From Tissierellia bacterium (GTDB lineage: Bacteria > Bacillota > Clostridia > Tissierellales > Peptoniphilaceae), in the NCBI GenBank assembly GCA_030538075.1, contig JAUNUQ010000010.1, positions 1 through 64,000 of the forward strand: a stretch of 64,000 nt of DNA. The letters are read 5' to 3'. Below, piece by piece: positions 25,537 to 34,920 of the stretch. Every line of letters begins with the position of its first letter. Positions within the stretch are counted from its first letter, which is position 1. The translations under genes and the position numbers were made by a program. The notes under the pieces were generated by a model. That model did no database searches. It saw only the letters and a list, made by a program, of their open reading frames with translations, and was not told where the DNA came from.

Positions 25537-27456
25537 TTACTGAGCAACTTCCGGGGTGTCGGACAGAAGCTCGATATTTTCCCAACTAAAGTCTGTCACT
25601 AGACTGATGTCATATGCCTTTACGCGGTTGTTGATGATACTCAACTGCAGTCTGTAATGGGTGGGAATTACAGGCACTTCCTCTTGCATCTCTTTTTGCC
25701 AATCGGAGTAGGCTCCATAGAGGACGGTTTTATCTCCAGCCAACATAGCTTCTAGGGCATCCGAAGATGCGATCTTAGCAAGGGCTGCATCATTTACATC
25801 CGATGCGAAACGAGAGAAGTTAAACTCTGCTTTTCGGCCATAAAGTCCGACTGGGTCTGGATTAGAGCCTGTGTTCCAAGCGCCCATGAAGATATCAATC
25901 TCTGGGTCATCATTTTGGACTTGCTCATAGAAAGCGTTAAACTCGAGGAGTCTTCCACCTGTCAGTTGGACATTGAGTCCGATGTCTTGCCAGTATTGGA
26001 TATAGGCTGTAGCCAAAGGCTCTGCGATCTCTCCTCCGGCCATGGAAGCGAAGTTGATCACCAGTGGTTCGCCATTTTTGTCTTCTCTAAAGCCATCGCC
26101 ATCCACATCTGCATAACCAGCTGCATCTAGGATTTCCATTGCCTTATCGGGATTGAACTCGTAAGGTGGGATGGTCTCATCATGGAAATTGTAGTGGAAA
26201 GGTGTGATCAATGTGTTCGCCGTATAGCGCAGGCTATTGTAGAACACTTCTGCGATCTCATCATTGTTCATGGCATGGGCCATTGCTTTACGCAGCTCCA
26301 CATCTGCCATCTTTGCATTTGGATCCATTTCTACTTCTTCGGTATCTGCATTCCACTTACCGAGTTTGAATCCGATATATCCATAAGCTCTGCTCATTGT
26401 GCTCAATAGTTGAATATTGGATAGATCTTTGTATTCTTCATATGCATCCACGCTGACGCCATCGATGATGTCGAAGGTACCACTCTTGATCGCTTGTACG
26501 ATGGTATCCGACGGAGTTCTCGTCATGACGATACGCTCTACCTTTGGTTTTTCAAAGGGCCAATGTGGATTGGGAACATATTCTACGGACTCCCCTTCAA
26601 CGATATTGCTCATCATGAAAGGTCCACATGCCAGTGGAGTCTTTCGTACGACATCGGAAGTTTCCAATTCTGCAACTGGGATGTCCTTTTGGACATGGGC
26701 GGGTTCTGGGTTATAGGGTAGACCTGCACCCCATGAAATGGAGGGTGTGAATTCCTTAAACTGAATCACGAGGGTCTTGTCGTCTGGTTTTGATAGACCA
26801 GAGATGGTCTCTGCTTCCCCGGCGTTGTACTCCTCGATTCCGACTACATTGCGGTAGTCATCGTCATATCGTACACCTGTGTAATCTGGATGTGCGATCA
26901 GAAGGTATTGCCATTCTAGGTCATCTGCGGTGACGGGTACGCCATCGGACCAGGTGAGCTCATCGGCGATCTTGATCGTGGCAGTCTTCGCCTCTGCATC
27001 GAAGCTGACTTGGGACATTTCACCATCAACGATCTCCACGTCAGGACCACTCTGCATAAAGGCGCCCAGCATCGGTCTCATCAACTCATAGTCTGGGTTC
27101 GCAGAATACAGGCTGGTGTGAAAAATTCCCGTGAAGGGTGAGTCGGCAATCAATGCCACATTTAGGGTACCGCCTTCAATGGCATCCCCGTCTTGCTCCA
27201 CTGCTTGAGGATATGGCAATGCATAACCGTCAATCGTCGTGTCGTCCGTTACTCCAGCCGTAGCCGTAGTGGTGGGTTCTTCTGTCTCTTCTGTGGTCTC
27301 ATCTGCTGGCTTTTCTGTCGTCTCAGCAGCTTCTGTCTTCTCCCCATCTGTAGCCTCTGTCGCCGGAGCTTCCGTCGTCTCCTTCGGTCCACATGCTACC
27401 AGGATCATCGATAGAGCCAACATCAGCGCTATCAAAACTCTCCATTTGTTCTTCAA
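25537..27456 (-). CDS. oppA: Oligopeptide ABC transporter substrate-binding lipoprotein
   Basis: The 639-residue protein starts with a lipoprotein signal ending in LVAC (Cys22), followed by a low-complexity Thr/Glu linker of about 50 residues, then a family 5 solute-binding domain (about 80-630). It binds peptides outside the membrane and hands them to OppBC. The start codon is TTG with AAGGGGG eight bases upstream; no ATG in this frame is suitable. It is the last gene of the operon, 13 bases after oppC, which is unusual because oppA often comes first, but is common in Clostridia. Confidence 0.9.
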   Translation of the reverse strand: MKNKWRVLIALMLALSMILVACGPKETTEAPATEATDGEKTEAAETTEKPADETTEETEEPTTTATAGVTDDTTIDGYALPYPQAVEQDGDAIEGGTLNVALIADSPFTGIFHTSLYSANPDYELMRPMLGAFMQSGPDVEIVDGEMSQVSFDAEAKTATIKIADELTWSDGVPVTADDLEWQYLLIAHPDYTGVRYDDDYRNVVGIEEYNAGEAETISGLSKPDDKTLVIQFKEFTPSISWGAGLPYNPEPAHVQKDIPVAELETSDVVRKTPLACGPFMMSNIVEGESVEYVPNPHWPFEKPKVERIVMTRTPSDTIVQAIKSGTFDIIDGVSVDAYEEYKDLSNIQLLSTMSRAYGYIGFKLGKWNADTEEVEMDPNAKMADVELRKAMAHAMNNDEIAEVFYNSLRYTANTLITPFHYNFHDETIPPYEFNPDKAMEILDAAGYADVDGDGFREDKNGEPLVINFASMAGGEIAEPLATAYIQYWQDIGLNVQLTGGRLLEFNAFYEQVQNDDPEIDIFMGAWNTGSNPDPVGLYGRKAEFNFSRFASDVNDAALAKIASSDALEAMLAGDKTVLYGAYSDWQKEMQEEVPVIPTHYRLQLSIINNRVKAYDISLVTDFSWENIELLSDTPEVAQ

Positions 27457-27469
27457 ATCTCATTCCCCC

Positions 27470-28372
27470 TTATCCTAGTCTTTGTTTTGCGTCGGAGGCG
27501 CGTTTGATCGCCTGACCGACATAATTTATACACAGCATCATCACGAGCAGTAGCAATGATGCAGGTAACCATACCCAAGGCTTGCTGGAGATGACCTCCG
27601 GCCTTCTAGCGTAACTGATCAGTGTACCCAAGGAGGGTACAGATGGTGGTAGCCCAAACCCGAGGAAGGACAGTCCCGTCTCTATCCCCAGATTACCGGC
27701 GAAGCCCAAAATCGCATCGACGATGATGATCGAGCTGATATTAGGTAATATACCCCCGAACATGATCTGTAAATCACTGGTTCCCATGGTCCGCGATGCA
27801 TTGATATAGTCCTTACGGTTTTCTGACAGGGCTTTTGATCGGACCAGCCTCGTGATTCCCACCCATAGGAACACCGTCATGATGAAGATAAAATGCCAGA
27901 TACTATTTGCTTGTAGAGCGACCATATAGGCGATGACGATCATCGTAATGGGCAGTACCTGAATGAAGTCACATATTCGCATGATGATATTGTCCACCCA
28001 TCCACCATAGAATCCGGCGATGAGTCCGACGGATATCCCGATGACCTCGGTCAAGATGGTGATGAGTAAGCAGATCAGAATGGAATTTCTCGCTCCAATG
28101 AGCAGCAGTCCATCCACCGGCCTGCCTCCAATATCCGCCCCTAGGACATATTTGACTCCTGGCTCTGAATACTTGTCTCTCAAGGAGACCCGCTGGACGA
28201 GCTCTTCAGGGTAGATCGCAGAGCCGATGAAGACGAAGAGCAGGATGGCCACCAAGATGATCAAGGAGATCAAGGCCACCTTATCCTTTTGAAATTCCCG
28301 GACTACGATATTTAAAAATGAAGGGGCCTGAGAGCTGGTTTTCTGTACAGTCTTATTCGTTTCTGTTGTCAT
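27470..28372 (-). CDS. oppC: Oligopeptide ABC transporter permease OppC
   Basis: The 300-residue inner-membrane protein has a long first loop after TM1 and the ABC permease coupling motif region KALSENRKDYINASRTMGTS. The extra N-terminal OppC segment (about 20-60) is present. It forms the channel with OppB. AGGAGGCGGCC precedes ATG 28372. It lies nine bases after oppB. Confidence 0.92.
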   Translation of the reverse strand: MTTETNKTVQKTSSQAPSFLNIVVREFQKDKVALISLIILVAILLFVFIGSAIYPEELVQRVSLRDKYSEPGVKYVLGADIGGRPVDGLLLIGARNSILICLLITILTEVIGISVGLIAGFYGGWVDNIIMRICDFIQVLPITMIVIAYMVALQANSIWHFIFIMTVFLWVGITRLVRSKALSENRKDYINASRTMGTSDLQIMFGGILPNISSIIIVDAILGFAGNLGIETGLSFLGFGLPPSVPSLGTLISYARRPEVISSKPWVWLPASLLLLVMMLCINYVGQAIKRASDAKQRLG

Positions 28373-28381
28373 GGCCGCCTC

Positions 28382-29347
28382 CTATTCGATCCGGATTCTT
28401 GGGTCAACTATGGACATGATGATGTCTGATAGGAGGGATCCCAGTAGTAATAAAAAACCAAACAGCAGTACCAGAGCATTGATGATGGCATAGTCTCGGC
28501 TGTTGATCGCAGAGATGAACAGTTCACCCATACCTGGGTAGGCGAAGATCGTCTCCACGAAGATGGAGCCAGAGATCAGTCCATAGAGCGTGAATCCGAA
28601 AAAGGCCGCCACAGGCAACAGAGAGTTTCGGAAGATGTGGTGGGTGTAGACTTTGTTAATGGGCACACCCTTGCTCCTAGCGGTCTTCACGTAGTCCTGG
28701 GTCTTGGCATCGATGATCTCGTTGCGCAGATACTGGATCGTACCGGTGGTGCGCAGAATCGCCGCCGTGATCGCAGGTAAGATCATATGATGCAATTTGC
28801 TCAGATAATAGTCTAGAGAACCTGGAGCCAAGCCGATCTCAACGGAGCCAGTAGTGGGAAACCACCTCAGCTGGTAGCCAAAGACCAGGAGCATGAGCAG
28901 ATAGAAGACAAATGCAGGTATGGCATAGCTGATAAAATTATATGCCACAATGGACTTGTCCAGTGGACTATCTTGATATCTCCCCGCCAGCACCCCCAAG
29001 GGAATGGCGATCAGATAGGTTAGAATCAAGGTCACGAAAGACAGGGCGATGGTATTTCCTGCCCTCTCCCCAATCTTTTGTGCTACGGGTACTTTATAAG
29101 TGTAGGATTTGCCAAAGTCTCCTTCGGTGACGATCTTTGTGATCCAATCGATATATTGTTCATGGGCAGGCTTATTTAAGCCATATTGCTCCCGCATCTT
29201 CTCCAATTGTTCCCCTTTGATATCTCCAGAAATCAATCCAGTGAAGGGATCCCCTGGCATCATCAGACCCAGGGCAAAGACGAGCACACTGAGGATGAGC
29301 AGCTGCGGAATCATGATCAAAGTCCTACGCAATATGGTTTTCCACAT
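28382..29347 (-). CDS. oppB: Oligopeptide ABC transporter permease OppB
   Basis: The 321-residue inner-membrane protein shows the typical OppB start (ILRRTLIMIPQLLILSVLVF), a loop with GDPF and the coupling helix motif EIIDAKTQDYVKTARSKG. GGAGG precedes ATG 29347. The start overlaps oppF by 23 bases, so translation is coupled. Confidence 0.92.
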   Translation of the reverse strand: MWKTILRRTLIMIPQLLILSVLVFALGLMMPGDPFTGLISGDIKGEQLEKMREQYGLNKPAHEQYIDWITKIVTEGDFGKSYTYKVPVAQKIGERAGNTIALSFVTLILTYLIAIPLGVLAGRYQDSPLDKSIVAYNFISYAIPAFVFYLLMLLVFGYQLRWFPTTGSVEIGLAPGSLDYYLSKLHHMILPAITAAILRTTGTIQYLRNEIIDAKTQDYVKTARSKGVPINKVYTHHIFRNSLLPVAAFFGFTLYGLISGSIFVETIFAYPGMGELFISAINSRDYAIINALVLLFGFLLLLGSLLSDIIMSIVDPRIRIE

Positions 29348-30290
29348 AGTTTAAGCCTCCTTCGTCTTTGATTGCCACAAAATGGGTGTCGGTAACTGGA
29401 AGTAAATCATAGACCTTGCCCTGTTCATCATAGTAGAGATGCTCGAGTTTTCTGTACTCCTCCTCCACCTCAAGTCGCCTGATTCTGAGCTCATCCCGAA
29501 TCTGTGCATTGATCTCGGGAATGGCTGCCATCAATTTCTTGGTGTAGATGTGGAGGGGATTTAGATAGATGTCCTCTTTTGTACCACATTCCACAAAACG
29601 ACCTCGATACATGATATAGATATAATCACACATATGCTTCACGACTCCCAGGTCATGGGATATGAATAGATAGCTCAGATTAAAATCCCTCTGGATCTCT
29701 TTCATGAAGTTGAGGACTTGGGCTTGAACTGATAAATCCAGAGCAGAAACTGGCTCATCGGCTACGATCAGTTTGGGATTGACCGCCATTGCCCTGGCAA
29801 CCCCGATTCGCTGCCTCTGTCCCCCTGAGAACTCATGGGGATACTTATATAGTGCGTCATCTGGCATGCTTACGATGTCCAGAAGTTCTTTGATCTTATT
29901 GAGCTCCTCTTCGGTTGAGAGCTTATCATAATTGCGGATGGGCTCAGCGATGATATCCCGAACCCTCTTCTTTGGATCCAAACTGGAGAGCACGTCCTGA
30001 AAGATCATTTGGACATCCTGATTATAGTTGAGGCGGCGGCGCTGCGACTTCTTGTTGACGGGCTGACCATTGTATAGGATCTGTCCACTCGTAGGATTTT
30101 CCAAACCGACGATGGCCTTGCCAATCGTCGTCTTCCCTGAACCGGACTCTCCAATTAAACCATAGGTCTTACCCTCTTCAATTGTGAAGTTCACTCCATC
30201 TACAGCCCGTACATAATCCTGTATGGTGTTGAAGAAACCCCCACGGATGGGAAAGTGTACCTCCAGATCTCTAACTTCTAGAAACGACAT
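29325..30290 (-). CDS. oppF: Oligopeptide ABC transporter ATPase OppF
   Basis: The 321-residue ATPase carries Walker A GESGSGKTTIGK, the signature FSGGQRQRIGVARA, Walker B LIVADEPVSALD and the H-loop in FISHDLG. The C-terminal oligopeptide/dipeptide transporter extension is replaced by a variable tail. GGGGGAGATC sets ATG 30290. It pairs with OppD and overlaps both neighbours. Confidence 0.92.
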   Translation of the reverse strand: MSFLEVRDLEVHFPIRGGFFNTIQDYVRAVDGVNFTIEEGKTYGLIGESGSGKTTIGKAIVGLENPTSGQILYNGQPVNKKSQRRRLNYNQDVQMIFQDVLSSLDPKKRVRDIIAEPIRNYDKLSTEEELNKIKELLDIVSMPDDALYKYPHEFSGGQRQRIGVARAMAVNPKLIVADEPVSALDLSVQAQVLNFMKEIQRDFNLSYLFISHDLGVVKHMCDYIYIMYRGRFVECGTKEDIYLNPLHIYTKKLMAAIPEINAQIRDELRIRRLEVEEEYRKLEHLYYDEQGKVYDLLPVTDTHFVAIKDEGGLNYVENHIA

Positions 30291-31293
30291 GATCTCCCCC
30301 CTCTCCTTCAAAATGAAAATGCTGATGACAGCTGCAGCGGACAAAATGACCTGGTTTTACCTGATGGAGCACCGGGTTCGCCTCGTGGGCGTCCTGGGGT
30401 ATCCAGGGAATCCGCGGAGCAAAGCGGCATCCTTCACGTGGAAGATAGCGAAGGGAGGGCACAACCCCTTGGATCACGTGTAGCTCCTCGTCATCGTCGG
30501 ATTGGGGTATGGACTTCATCAGCGATCTGGTATATGGATGAAGGGGATTGGAAAAAAGCTCCTTGGCATCGGCGAGCTCAACAATCTGCCCTGCATACAT
30601 AACCGCTACCCTGTCTGCCATCTGGGCGACGACGCCAAGATCATGGGTGATCAGGATGATGCCGGCTCCGATCTCCTTTTGAATCTCCACGATAAGATCT
30701 AGTATTTGTGCCTGAATTGTGACATCCAGCGCAGTCGTCGGTTCATCGGCAATAATGATATTGGGTTTACAGGATAAGGCCATCGCAATCAAAACCCTCT
30801 GGCGCATTCCTCCGGAGAGTTGGTGTGGAAACTGACGATAGGTCCTCTCTGGATAGGGTATGCCCACCTGCTCCAGTAATTCGAGGACTCGATCGTATCT
30901 CTCCTCTTTGTTTAGATCCGTATGATAAAGGAGAGCCTCCTCAATCTGTTGCCCCACTCGGTGCAAGGGGTTTAAAGATGCCAAGGGATCTTGGAAGATG
31001 AAACCAATTTCCTTCCCTCGGACTGCGTTTAATTGCTCTTCACTATAGTGTAGAAGGTTTTCCCCCATGTAATTGATTTCCCCAGAAACCCGGGTATAGT
31101 TTGGATCGTGGAGCCCGACGATCGAAGTGGCGATTGTGCTCTTGCCACAGCCAGATTCTCCAACAATTGCGAGGAACTCATTTCGATACAAATCCAGGTC
31201 TACGCCGTCCACTGCATCGAAGTACTCATCCTGAAATCGAAAGCCCGTATGCAGATCTCGAATGCTTAATAACTTTTCTTCACCCAAGTTCAT
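30271..31293 (-). CDS. oppD: Oligopeptide ABC transporter ATPase OppD
   Basis: The 340-residue ATPase carries Walker [11 protein letters not shown], signature [14 protein letters not shown], Walker [12 protein letters not shown] and the H-loop ITHDLGV. The C-terminal extension [10 protein letters not shown] to FVRC is typical of OppD/DppD. The ATG at 31293 has GGAGGTG right before it; an ATG three codons upstream lacks any site. It is the first gene of the operon and overlaps oppF by 20 bases. Confidence 0.92.
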   Translation of the reverse strand: MNLGEEKLLSIRDLHTGFRFQDEYFDAVDGVDLDLYRNEFLAIVGESGCGKSTIATSIVGLHDPNYTRVSGEINYMGENLLHYSEEQLNAVRGKEIGFIFQDPLASLNPLHRVGQQIEEALLYHTDLNKEERYDRVLELLEQVGIPYPERTYRQFPHQLSGGMRQRVLIAMALSCKPNIIIADEPTTALDVTIQAQILDLIVEIQKEIGAGIILITHDLGVVAQMADRVAVMYAGQIVELADAKELFSNPLHPYTRSLMKSIPQSDDDEELHVIQGVVPSLRYLPREGCRFAPRIPWIPQDAHEANPVLHQVKPGHFVRCSCHQHFHFEGEGGDHVVSRS

Positions 31294-31450
31294 CACCTCC
31301 ATATGATAATTCGAATATATATATAAATAATTTTATATATATTTACTATGAATGTCAAGTTATTTGCATTACAAACAAGATATTCATAACTATTTAACAT
31401 ATATCCACGAATTTTTAGCCATTTTTTTCTCGCTCGATCCCATGTATTGC

Positions 31451-31480
31451 ATTATACCATAGAATGAGAAGGTATGTAAA
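31451..31480 (-). promoter_or_regulatory. Sigma-A promoter of the opp operon
   Basis: On the minus strand TTTACA, an 18-base spacer and TATAAT with an extended TGG give a strong promoter. Confidence 0.75.
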
Positions 31481-31488
31481 CGATATTC
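31475..31488 (+). promoter_or_regulatory. Cre-like sequence on the opp -35 element
   Basis: TGTAAACGATATTC matches the catabolite-response consensus TGWAANCGNTNWCA except at the last two positions, and it covers the -35 hexamer. A single imperfect match is weak evidence. Confidence 0.3.
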
Positions 31489-31536
31489 TAAAGAGAAGGG
31501 AAGAACAAATACCAATTATGAATAGTTAATCACGAA

Positions 31537-31574
31537 ACCCTTTGTCGGTTCAATAGTTTGAACCGACAAAGGGT
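31537..31574 (-). terminator. Hairpin after ptsI
   Basis: Arms of 17 bases or more (ACCCTTTGTCGGTTCAA and its complement) enclose a four-base loop. On the minus strand it follows the ptsI stop but has only GGGTTTCG after it, so termination is probable rather than certain. Confidence 0.65.
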
Positions 31575-31605
31575 CCTTGAATAATCAGATTCCATTGACT
31601 CTTGC

Positions 31606-33312
31606 TCAATCTTGGTGTAGTGCCAATTGTTCTTTGATCATCTTCGACGATTCCCCTGTGAGGATCTCCTCTGCTAAAGGCTGCCATTTTTTTTGATCTG
31701 CGCTTCTGATGATGTCCTTGGTTCTCGCACAGTTGGCTGAAGCCACGCTGAACTCATCTAAGCCGAGACCCAATAGCAGTCGGGTCGCCTTTGGATCCGC
31801 CGCAAAACCACCGCACATGCCGGTCCACTTGCCCTGACGATGGGATGCATCAATGACCCTCTTAATGCTGCGAAGCACCGCTGGATGATAGCTGTCATAG
31901 AGATGGGCGATATTCTGATTGCCTCGGTCCACTGCCAGCAGATATTGGGTCAGATCATTGGTGCCGATACTAAAGTAGTCCACATATCGGATCAGCTCAT
32001 CCGCCATCAGGACAGAGGCAGGTGTCTCAATCATAATGCCCAATTCGATACTGGTATCAAAGGGGATGTCCTCCTCCTTTAGTCGATCTTTCATCTCTTC
32101 TAAGATCTCCCTAGTGCGGATGATCTCTTGCACGCTGATGACCATCGGCAGGAGGATGAGCACCTTGCCGAAGGCTGAGGCTCTCAGGATCGCCCGCAGC
32201 TGAGTTTGAAAGACTTCAGGCATATCGAAGCAGATGCGAAGCGCTCTCCAGCCTAAGAAGGGATTCTCCTCCTCTGGGAATTGAAAATAGGGTAGTTCTT
32301 TGTCGCCGCCTATATCCAAAGTCCGAATGGTGAGTGCCTTGCCCTCCAGCATCTCTGCTGCTTTCTTATAGACCTCGAACTGCTCTTCCTCAGTGGGGAA
32401 CTGACTGCCACGCATATAGAGGAATTCCGTTCGGAAGAGTCCCACCCCATCGGCGCCAAGCTGTAGTCCTACTTCTAGATCCTCTAGATTCCCGATATTG
32501 CAAAATACATCAATCCTCTTCCCGTCTAGGGTGATGGCCTCTTCAAAGCGCCTCTGCTCTACCCTCTTCTTCTCCTTTTTCCAATTCTCCATTCTCTGGG
32601 TGAAGAGCTGGACTTGGGCTGGATCGGGATCTAGAATCACCTCTTCCTGATCCGTATCCACTAGGACGAGCTGCCCCTCTTTCAATTCATCAAATATATC
32701 TTTCATACCCACCATGGCGGGGATATCCAAAGTCTGTGCGATAATAGAGGTATGCGAAGTCTTTCCCCCCAGATCCGTGATGATTCCCAGGACCATTTGG
32801 GGATCCATCAATGCGGTATCGGAGGGGGTCAGATCCCGAGCTGCGATAATCGCTGGGGACTTCATCTCCGAAAAATCACTAATGGGGATGTTCAAAATGC
32901 GGTGCAGCAGCTGCATCTTCAAGTCGCGGTAGTCGGATGCCCGCTCCCGCAGATACGGGTCATCAATGGCTTCCATCATCAGGGCAAGCTCTTCGCCTGT
33001 CTCTTCCATGCTCCAAGCCGCGTTTTTCCCCTCACCTAGGATTTTCTGCTCTACAGTCTCAACGAAAAATGGATCTTCCAGCATACCGATATGGGCTACG
33101 AAAATATCCGATTGCTTACTGCCTTCTTCAATCTTTTTCTGTAGGAACTCCATGGTGCCTTGAAGGGATTCCCGGAAGACAACGATTTCCGACTCCGCCT
33201 TTTCCCCTTTGACAATCCCCTTTGGTATCCGCAGTTCACGGCGTTCGAACTTAAAAATTGGTCCATAGGCCAGGCCATCCGATGCACAAATCCCCTTGCG
33301 TACTCTGTTCAT
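31606..33312 (-). CDS. ptsI: Phosphoenolpyruvate-protein phosphotransferase (PTS enzyme I)
   Basis: The 568-residue cytoplasmic enzyme takes phosphate from PEP and passes it to HPr. The phosphorylated residue is His187 in GGKTSHTSI. The PEP-binding half shows GLFRTEFLYM, LDIGGDKELPYF and the catalytic cysteine region GMCGGFAADP. The ATG at 33312 is twelve bases from GGAGGAG; an in-frame TTG two codons upstream has better spacing and could be the real start. It follows ptsH by 94 bases on the same strand. No sugar-specific EII is in the window. Confidence 0.93.
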   Translation of the reverse strand: MNRVRKGICASDGLAYGPIFKFERRELRIPKGIVKGEKAESEIVVFRESLQGTMEFLQKKIEEGSKQSDIFVAHIGMLEDPFFVETVEQKILGEGKNAAWSMEETGEELALMMEAIDDPYLRERASDYRDLKMQLLHRILNIPISDFSEMKSPAIIAARDLTPSDTALMDPQMVLGIITDLGGKTSHTSIIAQTLDIPAMVGMKDIFDELKEGQLVLVDTDQEEVILDPDPAQVQLFTQRMENWKKEKKRVEQRRFEEAITLDGKRIDVFCNIGNLEDLEVGLQLGADGVGLFRTEFLYMRGSQFPTEEEQFEVYKKAAEMLEGKALTIRTLDIGGDKELPYFQFPEEENPFLGWRALRICFDMPEVFQTQLRAILRASAFGKVLILLPMVISVQEIIRTREILEEMKDRLKEEDIPFDTSIELGIMIETPASVLMADELIRYVDYFSIGTNDLTQYLLAVDRGNQNIAHLYDSYHPAVLRSIKRVIDASHRQGKWTGMCGGFAADPKATRLLLGLGLDEFSVASANCARTKDIIRSADQKKWQPLAEEILTGESSKMIKEQLALHQD

Positions 33313-33406
33313 TTCCAAATGATCTCCTCCGTTGATTAACCCGAATCTAGACAATAGCTGTTGTTTGAAATAACAAATAGGATGTTCTCACATCCTATTT
33401 CTGTCC

Positions 33407-33667
33407 TTAGCCTTTTAAATTCTCAATGAAATCTATCAACTTATCCAGATGAGCTTGCTCGTCCTCTCCACTCACTCGAACGATGACTTCTGTCCCCTTG
33501 GAAATACCCAATGCCATCACATTGAAAATGCTCTTCGCATTGGCCACTTTACCGTCTTTCACAATTTCTACAGACCCCGGAAAATTCTTTACAAATTGGA
33601 CCAAGGACGCTGCGGGTCTAGCATGCAATCCCGTTTCATTTTGGATGACGATAGTCTTTTCAACCAT
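33407..33667 (-). CDS. ptsH: Phosphocarrier protein HPr
   Basis: The 86-residue protein carries the phosphoryl acceptor His15 in GLHARPA and the regulatory Ser46 in NAKSIFNVM. Ser46 is the site used by HPr kinase in Gram-positive bacteria, and HPr-Ser-P is the CcpA corepressor, so this copy should serve both transport and catabolite repression. AGGAGGAATTGAT precedes the ATG. Confidence 0.95.
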   Translation of the reverse strand: MVEKTIVIQNETGLHARPAASLVQFVKNFPGSVEIVKDGKVANAKSIFNVMALGISKGTEVIVRVSGEDEQAHLDKLIDFIENLKG

Positions 33668-33722
33668 ATCAATTCCTCCTATCTATTCATTTCAAATATT
33701 TGTATTTCTCTGATGTATTGTT

Positions 33723-33751
33723 ATTTTAACAGATACCTGCCGATAAATCAA
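33723..33751 (-). promoter_or_regulatory. Sigma-A promoter of ptsHI
   Basis: On the minus strand TTGATT, a 17-base spacer and TAAAAT lie about 55 bases before ptsH. Confidence 0.65.
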
Positions 33752-33874
33752 CCATTGTCCCTACCCACAATCGTTGTCCCGTTCGCAATCCCATTCCCTA
33801 GACTGGCTTTTTTTCTATATTACGATTATAATGAATGAGAATTAATTATTAAAATTTTGAATAGGAGGTAAGAA

Positions 33875-34807
33875 ATGGACATTCGGCAATTAGAAACTTT
33901 TATTAGTGTAGTGCACCATAAGAGTTTCACAAAAGCGGCAGAGACCTTGTATTTGACCCAGCCCACTGTCTCCAACCACATCAGCAGTTTGGAGCGGGAG
34001 CTGGACTCCGTGCTCTTCATTCGAACACGCAAATCCGTCTTCTTGACGAAGTCTGGAAGTGTTTTCTTCGAGCATGCTCAGAACATCCTGCGCAATTACC
34101 AGGAGATGCTCGATGGATTAAACTGCGTACGGGATGCAATGGATGGTCATATCAATCTATACGCCAGTTCTGTGCCAAGAAAACATTTTGTACCGAAGCT
34201 GATCAAGAGCTTCTCCGATCTACATCCCCAAGTCACTTTTTCTCTGGTGAACGAGGACTCTGAGGCGGTATTGAACAGCCTTATCAGCGGAGAGACGAAC
34301 TTTGGCTTCGTTGGGATGAAACTGAAGTCATCGAAGCTGGAGTTCACGGACATCATGAAGGATGAACTGGTACTGATCACTTCACTGGATGCCTATCCTC
34401 AGCTGGAGAACTACAGTGCGATCCCCATCGAGGAGGTCTTAGACCATAAGCTGATCCTCAGAGAGGAGGGTTCGGGAACCAGAAATATCTTTGAATCTGC
34501 ACTCTCGGAAAAATCCATCGCCCTCAGTGAGCATCAAATTCTGGGCTATGTGGAAGATCCCTCAACGATCATCGAAATGGTGCGCACTGGCATCGGCTAC
34601 TCTGTCATCTCGATTCATGAGGCGAGAGACCTCGTTCGATGTGGACTACTTAAGGCCTATCATATTCAGGATTTGGACCTGAAGCGCAGCTTTTACTTCG
34701 CTTACAGCCCAGATATGCAATATGTACCCATCAATCGAATTTTCAAGGCCTTCGTCCAAGAGAATTACAGCAAACTTTTCTCGGATGAAAAGACCCCACT
34801 AGAGTGA
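33875..34807 (+). CDS. LysR-family transcriptional regulator
   Basis: The 310-residue protein has an N-terminal winged helix (about 1-60, SFTKAAETLYLTQPTVSNH) and a LysR substrate-binding domain (about 90-300). AGGAGGTAAGAA precedes the ATG. It is divergent from ptsH but with 200 bases between, and convergent with the LacI gene. The target is not evident. From memory its N-terminus resembles LysR proteins that NCBI links to selenium metabolism in Clostridia; this is unverified. Confidence 0.85.
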   Translation: MDIRQLETFISVVHHKSFTKAAETLYLTQPTVSNHISSLERELDSVLFIRTRKSVFLTKSGSVFFEHAQNILRNYQEMLDGLNCVRDAMDGHINLYASSVPRKHFVPKLIKSFSDLHPQVTFSLVNEDSEAVLNSLISGETNFGFVGMKLKSSKLEFTDIMKDELVLITSLDAYPQLENYSAIPIEEVLDHKLILREEGSGTRNIFESALSEKSIALSEHQILGYVEDPSTIIEMVRTGIGYSVISIHEARDLVRCGLLKAYHIQDLDLKRSFYFAYSPDMQYVPINRIFKAFVQENYSKLFSDEKTPLE

Positions 34808-34920
34808 CTTGACCCAAACAGGATCTTGGATCCTAAAAATGGAGCTGCCTTCTCCCATCAGGGTCAAGATGCAGCCCCAAATTTGAATATGCCTCTAGGA
34901 AGCGCATGGAATTCCGGCGC
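34808..34920. other. Convergent gap between LysR and LacI genes
   Basis: CTTGACCC near 34811 and GGGTCAAG near 34861 are complementary and enclose smaller stems (GGATC repeats), so a long imperfect hairpin may end both transcripts. No T-run supports it. Confidence 0.3.

Larger units (their letters stand above)
31294..31605. other. AT-rich leader of the opp operon
   Basis: No gene is visible. The region holds the opp promoter at 31451-31480, a 5' leader of about 150 bases rich in ATAT, a cre-like sequence and the hairpin behind ptsI. Confidence 0.6.
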
